DNA of 64,000 nucleotides. It comes from an uncultured Verrucomicrobiales bacterium (GTDB taxonomy: Bacteria; Verrucomicrobiota; Verrucomicrobiia; Verrucomicrobiales; Akkermansiaceae). How positions within the stretch are numbered: position 1 is the first letter of the stretch; each line of letters opens with the position of its first letter. Made by a program: the position numbers and the translations under genes. Positions 43,060-52,299 of the stretch are shown here, piece by piece. The notes below the pieces were generated by a model. That model was not told where the DNA came from, did no database searches, and saw nothing but the letters and a program-made list of their open reading frames with translations. The DNA is taken from the NCBI GenBank assembly GCA_937928545.1, contig CALGJQ010000011.1, forward strand, positions 1-64,000, in the 5' to 3' direction.

Positions 43060-43572
43060 ATGACTTGGAACGACAAATTTCTGGAGCTTTTTCGCCGCTG
43101 CCTTTCCGCCTATCAAGAGGGAAACAAAGACTTCATGAGCTACTATAGCCCTGAGGATTTCACCTTTTTAGGGGAAGTGGGATACAAGCCGAGAGAGCTC
43201 TTCGATTTTGTCGAAGATTTTTCAGACGAAGGAGTCCCAAGCGAGTCCACCGCTCTTCTCGTTGCGGCAGTTCGACGGGATTACTTCCTCGTCGTTCAAG
43301 GCGGGCAGGCAAGCTCACAAGAAACCTCCCGTGATGACCTCCCTTCCTTCAGCGACGAATTCGAGGGCATTGCCTATCTTCCCCGCATCATCGCTAAGGC
43401 TGAGGCGAAGCTCAAAGGAGAGCTTCATCCTGATGTCATGTTCAGTTGCGGAGGTGATCGTAACTTCCTCCGCGAGAACGGTGAAATTCATCCCGCGGAT
43501 TTCCTCCGCCATGTCTGGGCATCTGAAGGCGACAGCTCGAAAGTCGCCCAATTTGTGCGCCAATCATCTTAA
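43060..43572 (+). CDS. DUF5069-like conserved hypothetical protein
   Basis: The 170-residue soluble protein begins MTWNDKFLELFRRCLSAYQEG. It has the conserved stretches GYKPRELFDFVEDFSD, ALLVAAVRRDYFLVVQ, LPRIIAKAEAKLKGELHPDVMFSCGGDRNFLRE and IHPADFLRHVW. The ending segment GxLHPDxMFxCGGDRxFL reminds me of the DUF5069 family, recalled from memory. No catalytic motif is known for it. No signal peptide. Its TAA overlaps the stop of the convergent lipoprotein gene (TTAA at 43569-43572). Confidence 0.7.
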   Translation: MTWNDKFLELFRRCLSAYQEGNKDFMSYYSPEDFTFLGEVGYKPRELFDFVEDFSDEGVPSESTALLVAAVRRDYFLVVQGGQASSQETSRDDLPSFSDEFEGIAYLPRIIAKAEAKLKGELHPDVMFSCGGDRNFLRENGEIHPADFLRHVWASEGDSSKVAQFVRQSS

Positions 43573-44501
43573 CGTCCTCCCGTCCGCTTGAGATCCTCAA
43601 GCTCGGCTTTCAGTCGCCCAACTACGATCCACGCATCTGAATTGATGAGCGAAAGCGCCTGTGCCTTATCTCGGACCAACTCTGCATGACGCATAAGCCT
43701 CGCCGCTTTCTTCTCATTCCTTTCATTGCCTGACTCAAGCTCTAGATTTGAGGCTTTGGATTTCCATCCTTTGATCTCACCGATACGAATGTTGATGGCA
43801 TCCTCCCTTTTGAAAATTTCGTCCTGTAAATCCCGGACCTTGTCCAGAAAGGCGCTTTTCGCAGCTTCCTTATTACGTTCAGCCTGACCCGCTTTCCACT
43901 CTTTCAATTTTACAGCTCGAGCGGCGGCGTCTTCACCTCTTCTTTGGAGATACTCTGCCGCTTCCTCTTCGCTCATGAGTAACATCTCGCGCACCTTGGC
44001 GGGAATATCGCGAAAGGGAATCAATTGAGGACCAGACGACATGTAAACTTTGATCGCAACCGGATTCACCCCCATAATTCGGACGTTTTCGAATCCTTCC
44101 CCCTTCGTCGCGGAGAGATCGACAGTCTTATCAATCGCTGCTTTACGAGCGCTTACCCGATAAAGGTTTCTTAGCTTCTCGAACTCAAGTTGAATTAACT
44201 CTACCGTATCCGATAATTCGGTATTTCGAGCCGAATTCTCTTCAATAGCCTCCTCTACCTTCACCAGTGCTTCTTCAAGTTCGGCTCCCTTTTTTTGATC
44301 CTCGGCAGCCTGCTGATAATTTTTCAATTTCATCTTCTCAGCTGCGACAAATTCTTTCGTTCGTCCGATGTCAAAACGCTGCCCATCAAGCTCATCTAAC
44401 AAGTTCTTAATTCCCACCCCCTCTTCTTCCTCCAAACACCCCAATAGAACAAACGGAAGCAAAAGCCCAAAAATCATCCTCGACCAGATCATTCTTTTCA
44501 T
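43569..44501 (-). CDS. Coiled-coil lipoprotein of unknown function
   Basis: The 310-residue protein has a lipoprotein signal (MIFGLLLPFVLLGC, lipobox LLGC at Cys22). A long charged coiled coil occupies about 30-110 (EKMKLKNYQQAAEDQKKGAE, LIQLEFEKLRNLY). A small globular middle domain lies near 125-175 (GFENVRIMGVNPVAIKVYMS, PFRDIPAKVREMLLMSEEEA). It resembles an SH3-like SHD1/Sla1 beta module followed by more coiled coil to the C-terminus. Similar coiled-coil exported proteins are common in this phylum. Function unknown. Its start lies close to the divergent Nudix-like gene. Confidence 0.75.
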   Translation of the reverse strand: MKRMIWSRMIFGLLLPFVLLGCLEEEEGVGIKNLLDELDGQRFDIGRTKEFVAAEKMKLKNYQQAAEDQKKGAELEEALVKVEEAIEENSARNTELSDTVELIQLEFEKLRNLYRVSARKAAIDKTVDLSATKGEGFENVRIMGVNPVAIKVYMSSGPQLIPFRDIPAKVREMLLMSEEEAAEYLQRRGEDAAARAVKLKEWKAGQAERNKEAAKSAFLDKVRDLQDEIFKREDAINIRIGEIKGWKSKASNLELESGNERNEKKAARLMRHAELVRDKAQALSLINSDAWIVVGRLKAELEDLKRTGGR

Positions 44502-44579
44502 CTTCCTAAAACTGCAATTCTAGCATTGATCTATCAAGAACTTTTAAAAAGAAATCTCATCGAAAACACCGGCCAAAGA

Positions 44580-45224
44580 ATGGACAGCGCAAGCGCGCCC
44601 TGCCAAACTCTCCATATGCGCGACTACAATGGCGAAGAGATCCTCGTAATCCCCCGCGAGCTTTTTGAGGAACTAGGTTCTTTTCAAGGGATCGAAACCA
44701 ATGTCACTCGATACTTAGAAGCTATTTTGGACCCGGGGAACAATTTCTTCATGGATCGAGGTCAGGCTGAAGAAGACCCCTCTTATAAGCAAATTATCCC
44801 CTACGCCATCTTCCATCACCAAGGGAAATACCTCCACTACACCCGTGGAAAAAGTGGGGGCGAAAGCCGTCTCCATGCCCAAGGATCGGTTGGTATCGGT
44901 GGCCACATTAATCCGATCGATGAAAGGGCCGATCCCCTCGGGCGTGAAACCTACCTCGCCGGGGTAGAACGAGAAATTGATGAAGAGTTGCTCATTGAAG
45001 GCTCTCATAAGAACCGGATCGTCGCGCTTCTAAACGATGACAGCAACGATGTCGGCAAAGTCCACCTTGGAGTCGTTCACCTTTTTGAACTCGAAAACAA
45101 TCAGGTGAAGTCAGGCGAAGATGCCCTCGCCAACCTCGCTTTCCAATCAGCGGCAGACCTAAAAGGCGAACTTCACGGAAGCTTAGAAACTTGGTCCCGC
45201 TTCTGCGTCGATGAGTTGATTTAA
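44580..45224 (+). CDS. Nudix-like phosphohydrolase/phosphoesterase
   Basis: From the ATG at 44580 the protein is 214 residues; a TTG at 44526 would extend it, and neither start has a clear ribosome site. The C-terminal half has a Nudix-like box: GSVGIGGHINPIDE, then GVEREIDEELLIE, giving the G(x5)E...REhxEE pattern with the catalytic Glu residues present. Neighbouring text (YAIFHHQGKYLHYTRGKSGGESRL) matches the group annotated as Nudix phosphoesterase. The N-terminal ~60 residues (ILVIPRELFEELGSFQGI) are family-specific. Substrate unknown. Its stop overlaps the stop of the convergent OppF gene. Confidence 0.8.
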   Translation: MDSASAPCQTLHMRDYNGEEILVIPRELFEELGSFQGIETNVTRYLEAILDPGNNFFMDRGQAEEDPSYKQIIPYAIFHHQGKYLHYTRGKSGGESRLHAQGSVGIGGHINPIDERADPLGRETYLAGVEREIDEELLIEGSHKNRIVALLNDDSNDVGKVHLGVVHLFELENNQVKSGEDALANLAFQSAADLKGELHGSLETWSRFCVDELI

Positions 45225-46204
45225 CAACAACAGGGGCATTTTTGAACCCAGTGCCCAGGAGCGACTTCTTCAAAAGGGAGATCAATCCCAATACTCTCCT
45301 CGTAACGAGGATGATTCACGCGGTGGCCGAAAGCACATCCCTCCGGCGGATTAATCGGACTCGGCACATCCCCGTCTAAGATAACCCGCTGCTTCTTTGC
45401 CGTCGGATCTGGTGTCGGAATCGCAGACAAAAGAGCCTTGGTGTAGGCGTGACGGGGATTTTGATAAATCTCATCGGCCGGAGCCAATTCGACAATCTTT
45501 CCTAGATACATCACCGCGATGCGATCACTCATGTGCTTCACCACAGCAAGGTCGTGAGCAATGAAGAGATAGGACATGTCAAAGTCCCGCTGAAGCTCAA
45601 GCAGGAGATTCATCACCTGAGATTGAACCGATACATCGAGAGCCGAGACCGGCTCATCCAAAACCAAAAGCTCCGGGTTAAGGGCGAGCGCCCTCGCGAT
45701 CCCAATCCGCTGCCGCTGCCCACCCGAAAATTCAAAGGGAAATTTCCCTGCCGCATTGGACGGTAATCCGACCCGGTCTAATAACTCTGCAACCCGTTTC
45801 TGCCGAGACTCGCGATTACCAATTCCCTGAATAATCAAAGGCTCCGCCACCAATTCCCCGACAGCCATTCGCGCATCGAGCGATTCCGCAGGATCTTGAA
45901 AGACCATTTGAAAGTCTTGCCGCAGCGGACGGATATTCCTTTGGCTCATCCGCGTGATATCCTGTCCTTTAAACAAAACTCGACCACTCGTCGGTTCTAA
46001 CAAGCGGACCACCGCTTTCCCGAGGGTCGATTTACCACAACCTGATTCCCCCACCAAGCCGAGGGTCTCGCCCTTCTTAATGTGAAAGCTCAGCCCATCG
46101 ACCGCTTTCACGGCCGCGATCTGACGCATCAAAACGCCACCACGAATGGGAAAGTGCTGACGCAGATTCTCAATTTCTAGAAGAGTGGGATTATCAGTAT
46201 TCAT
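45221..46204 (-). CDS. oppF: Peptide ABC transporter ATP-binding protein (OppF-type)
   Basis: The ATG at 46204 overlaps the OppD stop as ATGA; the product is 327 residues. Walker A GESGCGKSTLGKA, Q-loop MVFQDPAESLDARM, signature FSGGQRQRIGIARAL and Walker B LLVLDEPVSALD are intact. The C-terminal oligopeptide-ABC extension has GCAFGHRVNHPRYEESIG and ends HWVQKCPCCC, a cysteine-rich tail. It is the last gene of the left transporter operon and its stop overlaps the convergent Nudix-like gene. With OppD it powers peptide import. Confidence 0.93.
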   Translation of the reverse strand: MNTDNPTLLEIENLRQHFPIRGGVLMRQIAAVKAVDGLSFHIKKGETLGLVGESGCGKSTLGKAVVRLLEPTSGRVLFKGQDITRMSQRNIRPLRQDFQMVFQDPAESLDARMAVGELVAEPLIIQGIGNRESRQKRVAELLDRVGLPSNAAGKFPFEFSGGQRQRIGIARALALNPELLVLDEPVSALDVSVQSQVMNLLLELQRDFDMSYLFIAHDLAVVKHMSDRIAVMYLGKIVELAPADEIYQNPRHAYTKALLSAIPTPDPTAKKQRVILDGDVPSPINPPEGCAFGHRVNHPRYEESIGIDLPFEEVAPGHWVQKCPCCC

Positions 46205-47178
46205 GCCTGGAAACATTCGGGGCAGGTTTCAACCCAGTGATTAGGAGCGATTTCACGAAACTCAGGACGTTGGCGAAGAAGGACAGAGTCTTGCCGATCG
46301 ACTCGCTGGCAAAAGCGACAACCTGAAACGAAATCTTGAATAGAAGCGACTTGCCCCGGAATAGTCGTTAGCTCGCTTTTGCGCTCACTATCGATCCGTG
46401 GGATCGAACTCAAAAGCCCTTTGGTGTAGGCGTGGCGAGGATTTGCGAAAATCTCATATACCGATGCTCTCTCCACAATCCGACCCGCATACATCACGAC
46501 GACCTCATCGCAGTTCTGCGCAATCACCCCTAAATCATGCGTAATCATCAAAACTGCCATTCCCAATTTCTCCTGCATCGCCTCGATGAGTTCTAGAATT
46601 TGAGCCTGAACCGTAACATCCAACGCGGTGGTCGGTTCGTCAGCGATCAATAAATCGGGTTCACAAGCCAGCGCGATGGCAATCATGACCCGCTGACGCA
46701 TCCCACCTGAAAGTTGGTGCGGATAATTTGAAATCCTCTTTTCTGGGGCTGGGATCCCAACCGCATCGAGAAGCTGAACTGCTTTTTGCAAGGCCGCACG
46801 CGAGGACATGTTTTCGTGGAGTTTTAAAATCTCAACGATTTGCTTCCCGATCCGATGAACTGGATTCAGGGCTGCCATGGGTTCCTGAAAAATCACCCCA
46901 ATCTCTCCTCCGCGAATTCGGCGCATTTCCGCATGATCCATTTTGCGAAGATCCTTCCCTTTGAAATTAATCTCTCCATCAAGAACATGACCCGAAGGCT
47001 TTGGCAGGAGATCGATAATCGACATCGCCGTTACCGTCTTTCCACAACCAGACTCTCCCACAAGTCCAACCGTCTTCCCCTTCTCCACTGAAAAAGAAAT
47101 ACCATCAACCGCCCGGACCCAACCGGAATCGGTTTCAAAGCTGGTGACCAGCCCATTAATATCTAACAAGCTACTCAT
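46201..47178 (-). CDS. oppD: Peptide ABC transporter ATP-binding protein (OppD-type)
   Basis: The 325-residue ATPase has Walker A GESGCGKTVTAM, Q-loop VIFQEPMAALNPVHRIG, signature LSGGMRQRVMIAIAL and Walker B LLIADEPTTALD. The C-terminal OppD/F extension holds CRFCQRV and ends WVETCPEC; these four cysteines resemble those that bind Fe-S in some peptide-ABC ATPases. The start overlaps the substrate-binding protein's stop as ATGA (47175-47178). In many YejABEF systems this and OppF are one fused protein (YejF); here they are separate. Confidence 0.93.
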   Translation of the reverse strand: MSSLLDINGLVTSFETDSGWVRAVDGISFSVEKGKTVGLVGESGCGKTVTAMSIIDLLPKPSGHVLDGEINFKGKDLRKMDHAEMRRIRGGEIGVIFQEPMAALNPVHRIGKQIVEILKLHENMSSRAALQKAVQLLDAVGIPAPEKRISNYPHQLSGGMRQRVMIAIALACEPDLLIADEPTTALDVTVQAQILELIEAMQEKLGMAVLMITHDLGVIAQNCDEVVVMYAGRIVERASVYEIFANPRHAYTKGLLSSIPRIDSERKSELTTIPGQVASIQDFVSGCRFCQRVDRQDSVLLRQRPEFREIAPNHWVETCPECFQA

Positions 47179-49214
47179 TTGATTCGATAATCTTCCACGA
47201 TGTTTTGAACCTCAGGAAAAACCTTTCCTGAGCGGATTGCTTCGATTGTTTCCTCCTGCATCTCCACATCGATCCAGAAGCTGTAGTGCTCATAGGGATA
47301 AGAGACAATGGGGGGGCAAAACTTCACCGTCTCGGTGTTCGGCCATCGCAGCCATCGCCAGCAGGCCACTCGCTCGAAGTCCCTCTTCCAGCCGGGAACA
47401 AAGACACAGCGATCGTAAACCTGTTGCTGGATTTTATGGGCGAGGGATCTCTTTAAATCGTTGTCAGAAGTTTGCCGATATTCGGAGACCCACTTATCCA
47501 TCTGAGGATCCTTGTAGGCAAAAACGTTGTTGGTCTTCTCCTTTATATTCCCCTGCTCATCGTAAGCGTTTCTCGAGTGAAAATACTCGTAGAAGGCGAA
47601 GTATGGCGGCTGCACCGACCAAGCCACCGCAGTCAGTTCAAACTTCTTATCCATCGCACTGGTGAAAACAATGCTGGGATCGCTTCCATCGAGAATGAGA
47701 TCCACCCCCGCGCTTCTCGCCTCAGTCTTAAGAATCGACATGATATCGGCATAGGTCTTCACCGCATAATGGCTCAGGGTGAACTCAAGACGCGTCCCAT
47801 CCTTCTTCCGCAGGATCCCATCGCTCCCTTCTTCGGTAAATCCCGCCTTCGCAAAATACTGCCGAGCTTTCGAGGGCGAGAATGGCCATGGCTTCACCTT
47901 GGGATTCACGAAATCTCCAAAGCCATCCACAAAGCCTGGGAGACGGTTATAGTCTCCCCAAAACTGAACCTTGATCACTTTGTCATAGTTCAAGGAGTGA
48001 GCCAGTCCTAAGCGAACATTTAGGTCCTTCAACTTCTCCCGATTCAGATTCATCTCCACCCCAAGCTGCGGGCGCGGAAAATTATTATACCACCAATGTC
48101 GCTCAATATAGCCATCATAGACTTTGGGAATTTCGGTTTTCTCATACCACGACTTAGGGGGCGAAACGAGAGCCATCTCAAGCTGTCCTGCTCGAAAAAG
48201 TTCGAAGCTTTTATTCACGTCTCGAATCACCCGCCATACAATTTTATCTGGGTTAAAGCGGTAGCGGTAAAATTTCTTATCATTCCCCCACCAATCTTTA
48301 TTCCGTGTCAGCGTAATCGAGACCCCTTTGTCAATGTCATCCTCTTTTACGAAATAAGGGCCCGTGCTAGGTTGATGCCTCCAATTGTAGCGCTCCTCAT
48401 AATCTGGCCCAAATTCCTCATAAAAATGCGGAGGCGCTGGGGTGAAATCCCCAATCTTACTATACATCCCCAACTCGGTCGCCGGCTCCGGAAAGGTCAC
48501 CGCGAAGGTGTGTTCATCAAAGATCGTAATTTGGGCCACTTCTTCGCGGAGATATTGCTTAAAGAAAGAAGCATTCCCGTAATCAGAAATTCGTAGATAG
48601 GCCGCGATCGCATAATCTCTCGCCTCAATTTCAACCCCGTCAGAATAAGCAGCATCCTCGTGGATCTGATAATACCAAGTCCGCTTATCTTCGCTATGGG
48701 CCCATTGCTTTGCCACGGCTGGGATCACCGTGCTATTCAGGCGATTCAGAGCGACAATTCCCAGTTGAATATCGTCATAGAGATTCCCCCTCATCCCATT
48801 ATTCGATGCTGTCCCAAACGCTCTGAGAGTTGGGGGGAAACTCGGGGTGAAGTAGCGAAAAACCCCACCCTTCTTTGCTGCAGGGTCCGAGTCCTCGGGC
48901 TCATCAAGTCCATCCTTCCAGACTAAATCGCTTGGCAGTTCCTCAATTGATTTAAAACTAAAGTAGTCCCCCAGTGCAATTCGGCGTTGAAAGCGATCGA
49001 CCACCTTCTGGGCATCCTTAGCGGCAGGTGATTGTGGTTCCGCTTTGGCAAACTCTTCCTGAGCTTCCTGCAACTTCCCTTCGCACCAATTTTTATTATA
49101 CGCGTTGTAGGTCGGGTAGTATTCTTCAAATCCCAAGCCTCCAACATAGGGATCCTCATCCTTCTGACAGGAGAGAAACAGCAGTGGTAAAATGAGAAGC
49201 AAATAACGCATCAT
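47175..49214 (-). CDS. Peptide ABC transporter substrate-binding lipoprotein (family 5, YejA-like)
   Basis: The 679-residue lipoprotein has the signal MMRYLLLILPLLFLSC with lipobox LLFLSC. The SBP_bac_5 body contains TWYYQIHEDAAYSDGVEIEARDY, TGPYFVKEDDIDKGVSITLTRN and LAHSLNYDKVIKVQFWGDYNRLPG, typical of large YejA-type binding proteins. A helical N-terminal extension (NKNWCEGKLQEAQEEFAKAE, about 30-85) precedes it. It likely captures peptides in the periplasm. Unusually, the gene lies between the permease genes and the ATPase genes, 4 bases after the YejE-like gene. Confidence 0.9.
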   Translation of the reverse strand: MMRYLLLILPLLFLSCQKDEDPYVGGLGFEEYYPTYNAYNKNWCEGKLQEAQEEFAKAEPQSPAAKDAQKVVDRFQRRIALGDYFSFKSIEELPSDLVWKDGLDEPEDSDPAAKKGGVFRYFTPSFPPTLRAFGTASNNGMRGNLYDDIQLGIVALNRLNSTVIPAVAKQWAHSEDKRTWYYQIHEDAAYSDGVEIEARDYAIAAYLRISDYGNASFFKQYLREEVAQITIFDEHTFAVTFPEPATELGMYSKIGDFTPAPPHFYEEFGPDYEERYNWRHQPSTGPYFVKEDDIDKGVSITLTRNKDWWGNDKKFYRYRFNPDKIVWRVIRDVNKSFELFRAGQLEMALVSPPKSWYEKTEIPKVYDGYIERHWWYNNFPRPQLGVEMNLNREKLKDLNVRLGLAHSLNYDKVIKVQFWGDYNRLPGFVDGFGDFVNPKVKPWPFSPSKARQYFAKAGFTEEGSDGILRKKDGTRLEFTLSHYAVKTYADIMSILKTEARSAGVDLILDGSDPSIVFTSAMDKKFELTAVAWSVQPPYFAFYEYFHSRNAYDEQGNIKEKTNNVFAYKDPQMDKWVSEYRQTSDNDLKRSLAHKIQQQVYDRCVFVPGWKRDFERVACWRWLRWPNTETVKFCPPIVSYPYEHYSFWIDVEMQEETIEAIRSGKVFPEVQNIVEDYRIK

Positions 49215-49217
49215 CTT

Positions 49218-50786
49218 CTAGCGATAGTAGGTGTATTTTTTAGGATCAAAAGCCTCACGAATGGCCTCACCAACGAAGGTCACAAGAACCAGCATCGTGA
49301 CTAAACAAAAGAAGGCGGAGCTCACCAAAAGTGGCGAAGAAAGTGAGCTCAAACCGTCTTTGAGCAACTTCCCCCAACTTGCATATTGAACCGGCAAACC
49401 GAATCCGAGGTAGTCTAGCGCAGTGAGTGAGAGCACGAGGCCTGAAATCGAAAAAGGAATCAAGGTAACCAAAATCGCGACCGAATTTGGCAGGAGATGA
49501 CGGAATAAAATCCGCGGAACTCCTGCTCCAATCACTCGGCTGGCCGCGATATAATCCCGTGCCTTCTCTTTAAGCGCCGAAGTCCGCATCAGGTAAGTCA
49601 TTGCCATCCAACCAAAGAGAGCTAGAATTCCTAGAATGAGGTAAAAACCAAGGCGATCCTTGTATTGAGCTGGAACCCCCAAAGTGATGATGATGACAAG
49701 AAAGAGGAAAGGAATATTGGAGAGGACCTCGATCAAGCGCTGGACGACAAGATCAAACCATCCGCCAAAGAAGCCCATCAAAAGCCCCACCGTGATTCCA
49801 ATAAGATAGACGATGGGAATATAGAAAATGGCGGCCTGAAAATTAACCTGCAAGCCTCCGTAAAGATAAGCAATGACATCATCACCTTGGGAGTTCGTTC
49901 CTAGAGGATGACTCCATTGTGGCTCGGAAGGTGGATAACTCACGTCGTATTCCTGCTCGTCACTCTCTTTTAGAAAGTCGGCGAGTTCCCCTTCGCCCTC
50001 CCACTCTACGGAATCTTCCACAAGCTTTCCCTCAAGATACTTCGCCTTGTAGACTCGGTCACCTTCGGCATTCCAACCTTGCACATCTCCCGTTCTCATT
50101 CCCTTACGATAGGTGTAGCGCAAATGTTGATCGGCAGGCCGTTCAGCATCTCGAAGCCGCGTCCCTAATCCACTATAATCTATTTCCTCGGGATCGATCT
50201 CCTTCGCGAGGGCGTTGATCGTGTCCTGTGTCGGAGCATAGGGCCAAAGAGGGAGAATCACCTTTCCCTTCCCTGTCTCTTTCAAGGTCTTCTTAAGCTC
50301 TCGGTAGTCAGGCTCCAAATCGGCTACTTGTTCGTCCCCTATTCCGAAATCCTTATTCTTTTCGAGAGCCTTGCTAAAGGCAGGAAAGTGCCAAGCCCCC
50401 TCATACTTAACTGCAAGCGCTTCCTTCCCCACCACAAGTTGATCGAGAGCCGCCAGACCAGCCAAACCAAGAAGAATCAGGAAAGAATAGTAGCCCCGTT
50501 TGATCGCTTTGAAGCGCTGAATTTTTCGCAAGGTGACCGGGTTTGCCGGACCGCTGTTGAGCTTCGTCACGATGAGCCAAATCCCGCTCAACCCCATGAT
50601 CACAGCGGTGATTCCGCCAGCGCGCTTCACCAACCAAGTTAAAAAATCCAAAGGCAAGTTCAACTCCCCCGCTGACTCTGAAAAATTGTAACCCCAACTG
50701 ATCGTGGGGAGCTTAAAGCCATAGCGATCTGCGACCACACTAAGCACGGCGGAGATGATGAGAAAAAATCCAATGAAGAGCTTCAT
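49218..50786 (-). CDS. Peptide ABC transporter permease, YejE-like, with an extended N-terminus
   Basis: The 522-residue permease has three N-terminal helices (MKLFIGFFLIISAVLSVVA, ITAVIMGLSGIWLIV, FLILLGLAGLAALDQL) before a large periplasmic region. That region has the YejE hallmark YEGAWHFPAFSKAL and PLWPYAPTQDTINAL. It also contains a MORN-like stretch near 225-265 (YTYRKGMRTGDVQGWN, YKAKYLEGKLVEDSVEW) not expected in YejE. The BPD_transp core follows, with PLGTNSQGDDVIAYLYGG and the EAA loop AASRVIGAGVPRILFRHLLPN. Length is well above typical YejE (about 340). It lies 3 bases downstream of the YejB-like gene. Confidence 0.88.
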   Translation of the reverse strand: MKLFIGFFLIISAVLSVVADRYGFKLPTISWGYNFSESAGELNLPLDFLTWLVKRAGGITAVIMGLSGIWLIVTKLNSGPANPVTLRKIQRFKAIKRGYYSFLILLGLAGLAALDQLVVGKEALAVKYEGAWHFPAFSKALEKNKDFGIGDEQVADLEPDYRELKKTLKETGKGKVILPLWPYAPTQDTINALAKEIDPEEIDYSGLGTRLRDAERPADQHLRYTYRKGMRTGDVQGWNAEGDRVYKAKYLEGKLVEDSVEWEGEGELADFLKESDEQEYDVSYPPSEPQWSHPLGTNSQGDDVIAYLYGGLQVNFQAAIFYIPIVYLIGITVGLLMGFFGGWFDLVVQRLIEVLSNIPFLFLVIIITLGVPAQYKDRLGFYLILGILALFGWMAMTYLMRTSALKEKARDYIAASRVIGAGVPRILFRHLLPNSVAILVTLIPFSISGLVLSLTALDYLGFGLPVQYASWGKLLKDGLSSLSSPLLVSSAFFCLVTMLVLVTFVGEAIREAFDPKKYTYYR

Positions 50787-50789
50787 GAC

Positions 50790-52178
50790 TTACTGGAATT
50801 TCACCCGTGGATCGATCAGGGCGACGATGATATCTGATAAAATATTCCCCATGATCATGAGGAATGAGGCAATGGTTAACGTGCCCATGATAAGCATTTG
50901 ATCTGGACCGGTGATGGCTCGAAATTGAAGCAGTCCGAAACCTTGAATATCAAAGACGGTTTCAATCAAAAGACTCCCCGACACAATCATCGTGATGAGC
51001 GAACCAAGGCTCGTCGCAATTGGGATAAAGGAATTTCGGAACGCATGGCGAAACACCGCCCGATTAAAGCTCACCCCTTTGGACACCGCTGTTCTCACAT
51101 AATCTGCGGCGAGATTATCCATGAGGTTATTTTTCATCATCATGGTCATGAAGGCGAATGACCCGACGACATACGAGAGAAGTGGGAGCACGGTGTGCCA
51201 CGCCAGATCCTTGATCTTCCCGAAGGTGCTCATCGACTCGAAGTCTTGCGAAGTCAAACCCACCATTGGGAAAATCGGAATCGTGGCGCCGAGATAGACT
51301 AAGAGCAAAGCCCCTAAGGCAAAGCCCGGAACGGCATAACCGACAAAAATTAAAACCGAGCTGAGATTATCCAACATTGTTCGGTGCTTGATGGCCTTTA
51401 CGATGCCGAGAGGCAGACAAATTCCGTAAGTTAATATCGTCGTAAGAATCCCAAAATAGAGAGCCACCGGCATGCGCGACTTAATCAAATCCCAAACCGG
51501 CTCACCAAAGACGGAGGACTTACCCATGTCTCCTTGCAGAAGGCCAGATGTCCGTGACTTAAAAAGAACTGCGCGCGGGAGATAATTCTCAACCGTTCGA
51601 TTGGTCTCCCCTTTTTCACGCTCCAAATGAGTCTCAAATCTTTCCGCCGCCGTTTCATAGCGATATTGCCAACCATCCTTGGCAATATCCTCCCACTCAG
51701 ACATCGCTTTGGAAGAATCGGCATAACGAGCCCATTCAATTTTCCCGCCCTCCTTTTGCACCACCACCGGCCGGCCAGTCCCCGCTAAACTAATCAAAAC
51801 CTGCTTATCAGGGTCTTGAATAAAATTCGTTCCCACCGTCTCCTCACTTACCTGATCTCCCTGAGTCGCCGGCTTAAATTCCGCCTCACTGTAAAGTCGT
51901 TCACGTGGATAAAGTCCCAGCCATGTCATATAGGCCAAAACCACGGGCTTGTCGTAAAGGTACTCCCGCTCAAAAGCTTCCACTTGCTCCTCCGACAATG
52001 CCCCACTCTTACCTCCACTTCCACCGCCACCACCCTCTGACGTCCCAGCTGCTGCCGCTTGAAGTTCGCGCTCTAAAGGACTTCCAGGCATCACTCGTGT
52101 GATCGCAAAAACGAGAAAAGTCACCCCCAAAACGGTCAACGGAACAAGTAGCAGGCGTCGGAGGAAGTAGACTTTCAT
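50790..52178 (-). CDS. Peptide ABC transporter permease, YejB-like
   Basis: The ATG at 52178 (MKVYFLRRLLLVPLTVLGV) starts the usual permease N-terminus; a longer start at 52238 adds nothing family-like. The 462-residue protein has TM1, the MPGSPLERE motif, a glycine-rich loop (GGGGGSGG) and a long periplasmic insert (about 90-220) before the remaining helices. The EAA loop is VRTAVSKGVSFNRAVFRHAFRN. The C-terminus (SGSLLIETVFDIQGFGLLQF, LIDPRVKFQ) is very close to YejB. It heads the left operon, divergent from the second transporter with about 120 bases between. Confidence 0.9.
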   Translation of the reverse strand: MKVYFLRRLLLVPLTVLGVTFLVFAITRVMPGSPLERELQAAAAGTSEGGGGGSGGKSGALSEEQVEAFEREYLYDKPVVLAYMTWLGLYPRERLYSEAEFKPATQGDQVSEETVGTNFIQDPDKQVLISLAGTGRPVVVQKEGGKIEWARYADSSKAMSEWEDIAKDGWQYRYETAAERFETHLEREKGETNRTVENYLPRAVLFKSRTSGLLQGDMGKSSVFGEPVWDLIKSRMPVALYFGILTTILTYGICLPLGIVKAIKHRTMLDNLSSVLIFVGYAVPGFALGALLLVYLGATIPIFPMVGLTSQDFESMSTFGKIKDLAWHTVLPLLSYVVGSFAFMTMMMKNNLMDNLAADYVRTAVSKGVSFNRAVFRHAFRNSFIPIATSLGSLITMIVSGSLLIETVFDIQGFGLLQFRAITGPDQMLIMGTLTIASFLMIMGNILSDIIVALIDPRVKFQ

Positions 52179-52299
52179 GCAGAGGCAAATGCGTCTTAAA
52201 CGCGGGGGAACTTCCTTCCATTCGCCCCCTCTTGTCAAATCAAAGTCGTTGAAAGCAAAAATTCATTCCCTTTTCCGCTGATTTGTCCAAAGTTCTGCC

